This document shows, in pieces, positions 20,047 through 21,372 of a stretch of 21,372 nt of DNA. The position numbers were made by a program, and so were the translations under genes. The notes beneath the pieces were generated by a model that did not search any database, was not told the DNA's origin, and worked only from the letters and a program-made list of their open reading frames with translations. The first letter of the stretch is position 1, and the number at the start of each line of letters is the position of its first letter. The DNA lies in contig WGAE01000088.1 of the NCBI GenBank assembly GCA_015489185.1, positions 1 through 21,372 of the forward strand, given 5' to 3'. This DNA comes from Campylobacterales bacterium. GTDB taxonomy: Bacteria > Campylobacterota > Campylobacteria > Campylobacterales > QNZT01.

Positions 20047-21372
20047 ATGTCTCAGGAGATCAGAGATTTTTTTATGGAAGAGGCGGAAGAGCTGTTTGAC
20101 AATCTCCACTCGATATTGTTGAAAAATGAAGAAGCGGGAGATATTTCACCTGAAGAGGTCGACTCTATTTTCCGTGATATGCATACCCTCAAAGGGGGTG
20201 CGGGATCGGTGGAACTGACGAAATTTTCCCAGTATACCCACCACTTGGAAACCTTTATGGATTTGGTGCGAAACGGTGAGATTACTTTGAACGGTGAGAT
20301 TATCGATTTCATCATCGAGAGTGTCAGTACGATGCAGGAGATTTTGGATGAAGAGTATGCCGATGAGTTGGATGAAAATGAGTACACGAAAAAACTTCAG
20401 CAGTTAATTTCGTCAATTGAAAAGATCAAAAGCGGAGAATCTCCCGCTGCGGGAAATACGAAGGAAACCTCCGTCAAAGAGAATAAACTCAGAGAACGTG
20501 CACAGGCTTTTGGTGACAACGCAGCGGAGATGATCGATCTGTTCGAAGAGCTGGAAAGGGAGACCGAAGCGGTTGCTGAGGGAGAAAAAGCACCGCAGGA
20601 CGCAGTAGATGCGATATTTCGTGTAATTCATACGATCAAAGGCTCATCGCTCTTTTTGAACCTTCACTTTGTCCCGAAATATCTTCATGAAGTCGAATCG
20701 CTGCTGGACAATGCCCGAAACGGAAAGATTCCTTATACGACAACATTCAACGAATTTATGTTCAAAGTGGGCGATTTTACCCAAAAGCTGATGGAACAGG
20801 AACTTAACGGTACGGTTGATGAAAAGGCTTTCGAAGAGGCGCTGGATGGACTAAAAGAAGAGATCGGTGAGTTGCTTTTCGTACTGGAGGATGAAAAAGA
20901 AACACCGCCGCCGGCATTCGAACTTTTCGATGAGGATGCAACACAGCAGTCATCGTCAGCTACAGAGGAAGAGAAAGTGCCCGCTTTTGAACTTTTTGAC
21001 GAACAAACCCCTGTTGCAAAAACGCAGGCGGCAGAAGAGAAAGTACCTGCTTTCGAACTTTTCGATGAATCCTCCAGTACCCCGGCAGCAAAGAGTGAAC
21101 CGAAAAAATCTCTACCGACATCTTCTTCTGCATCATCTAAAAAAGAATCGCCGCAGACAAAGAAAAAAGTTTCACTCAACAAAGCCGCCTCTTCGACATC
21201 AATTCGCGTCAATCTCGACAAGATCGATCAGCTGATGAATCGCGTGGGTGATCTGGTCATCACCAAAAGTATGTTGTTTCAGTTTACAGGGTCGATTACC
21301 GATGAGCATCTCTACAAAGAGATTCATGAACGTTTGATTGATTTGGACAGGGATATTCGTGAACTGCAGGAA
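20047..21372 (+). CDS. cheA: Chemotaxis histidine kinase CheA with two Hpt domains (3' end outside window)
   Basis: The frame is open from ATG 20047 to the window end (442 codons), so this is the N-terminal part. Two phosphotransfer domains are visible: the first with MHTLKGGAGS (phosphorylatable H46), the second with IHTIKGSSLF (H195). A long Ser/Ala/Lys-rich linker (about 280-385) carries three copies of PAFELFDE. The dimerisation domain begins at SIRVNLDKIDQLMNRVGDLVITKS. The ATP-binding and CheW-like domains must follow. Standard CheA has one Hpt domain; two or more occur in PilL/ChpA- and FrzE-type kinases. The ATG is 1 base after the receptor stop; GGAGG is upstream. It probably phosphorylates CheV and a CheY encoded elsewhere. 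Confidence 0.93.
   Translation, partial: MSQEIRDFFMEEAEELFDNLHSILLKNEEAGDISPEEVDSIFRDMHTLKGGAGSVELTKFSQYTHHLETFMDLVRNGEITLNGEIIDFIIESVSTMQEILDEEYADELDENEYTKKLQQLISSIEKIKSGESPAAGNTKETSVKENKLRERAQAFGDNAAEMIDLFEELERETEAVAEGEKAPQDAVDAIFRVIHTIKGSSLFLNLHFVPKYLHEVESLLDNARNGKIPYTTTFNEFMFKVGDFTQKLMEQELNGTVDEKAFEEALDGLKEEIGELLFVLEDEKETPPPAFELFDEDATQQSSSATEEEKVPAFELFDEQTPVAKTQAAEEKVPAFELFDESSSTPAAKSEPKKSLPTSSSASSKKESPQTKKKVSLNKAASSTSIRVNLDKIDQLMNRVGDLVITKSMLFQFTGSITDEHLYKEIHERLIDLDRDIRELQE
20911..21069 (+). repeat. Three PAFELFDE repeats in the CheA linker
   Basis: The octapeptide occurs at codons 289-296, 312-319 and 334-341 (20911-20934, 20980-21003, 21046-21069), spaced 23 and 22 residues apart in otherwise low-complexity sequence. 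The DNA copies differ at synonymous positions while the peptide is unchanged. Confidence 0.9.

Noticed and set aside
20733..21221. 162-codon minus-strand open frame within cheA, rich in Ser/Ala with SSKSSKAGTFSS repeats
   Set aside because: It is the antisense reading of the CheA linker; its repeats mirror the PAFELFDE repeats and it has no independent signals.

Overview
The window looks like a chromosomal segment of a sulfur-oxidising member of the Campylobacterota (Sulfurimonas / Sulfuricurvum / Sulfurovum type). The evidence is a soxCDYZ cluster of the kind found in these bacteria, a large DUF3373-type outer-membrane porin with a coiled-coil N-terminus, AT-rich promoters with TATAAT-type -10 boxes and little -35 signal, and a chemotaxis operon with CheV, a CetB/Aer-like PAS protein, and a CheA carrying two phosphotransfer domains. 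The genus is an inference.

Layout. (1) 1-2158: the 3' end of a DUF4105-type envelope protein, then tsaD (tRNA t6A synthesis), overlapping a convergent DUF4149 membrane protein. (2) 2159-4256: a regulatory stretch with a perfect hairpin, the 580-aa porin and its terminator. (3) 4257-5128 (minus): a lipid-free exported pentapeptide-repeat protein and a periplasmic thioredoxin-fold protein with a CPEC site, overlapping by 4 bp and divergent from sox. (4) 5345-10376: soxC-soxD-soxY-soxZ, then an unknown cytoplasmic protein and an exported protein with two DUF302-like domains. SoxCD is the molybdenum/haem sulfane dehydrogenase that oxidises the sulfane sulfur carried on the SoxY cysteine. Hairpins sit between soxD and soxY and after soxZ. 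(5) 10386-15681 (minus): a molybdenum-cofactor flavoured block with a MOSC protein, a Tas-like aldo/keto reductase, an unknown membrane protein, moeA, moaE, moaD, a BFD-like [2Fe-2S] protein and a SIR2 protein. Much of this block is clearly GC-richer than the sox region: two sampled 60-base lines (11401, 13081) are 63% GC against 30% at 9661. Moco made by this pathway is needed by SoxC next door. (6) 15742-21372: a sigma-28-type promoter followed by a tightly packed chemotaxis operon (PAS protein, soluble receptor, CheV, membrane receptor, CheA running off the window).

No rRNA, tRNA, CRISPR array, insertion sequence or prophage gene was seen. The most unusual points are: SoxY ending GGCEG rather than GGCGG; two uncharacterised proteins attached to soxCDYZ; a perfect 17-bp hairpin and a 16-bp palindrome upstream of moaD; three PAFELFDE repeats in the CheA linker; and a PAS / di-HAMP receptor arrangement with no recognisable periplasmic sensor. 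Nothing here can be claimed as a wholly new system from sequence alone.

Several starts were moved from the longest open frame to a start with a good ribosome-binding site: the thioredoxin, the unknown gene after soxZ, MOSC, moaE, SIR2, PAS and cheV.
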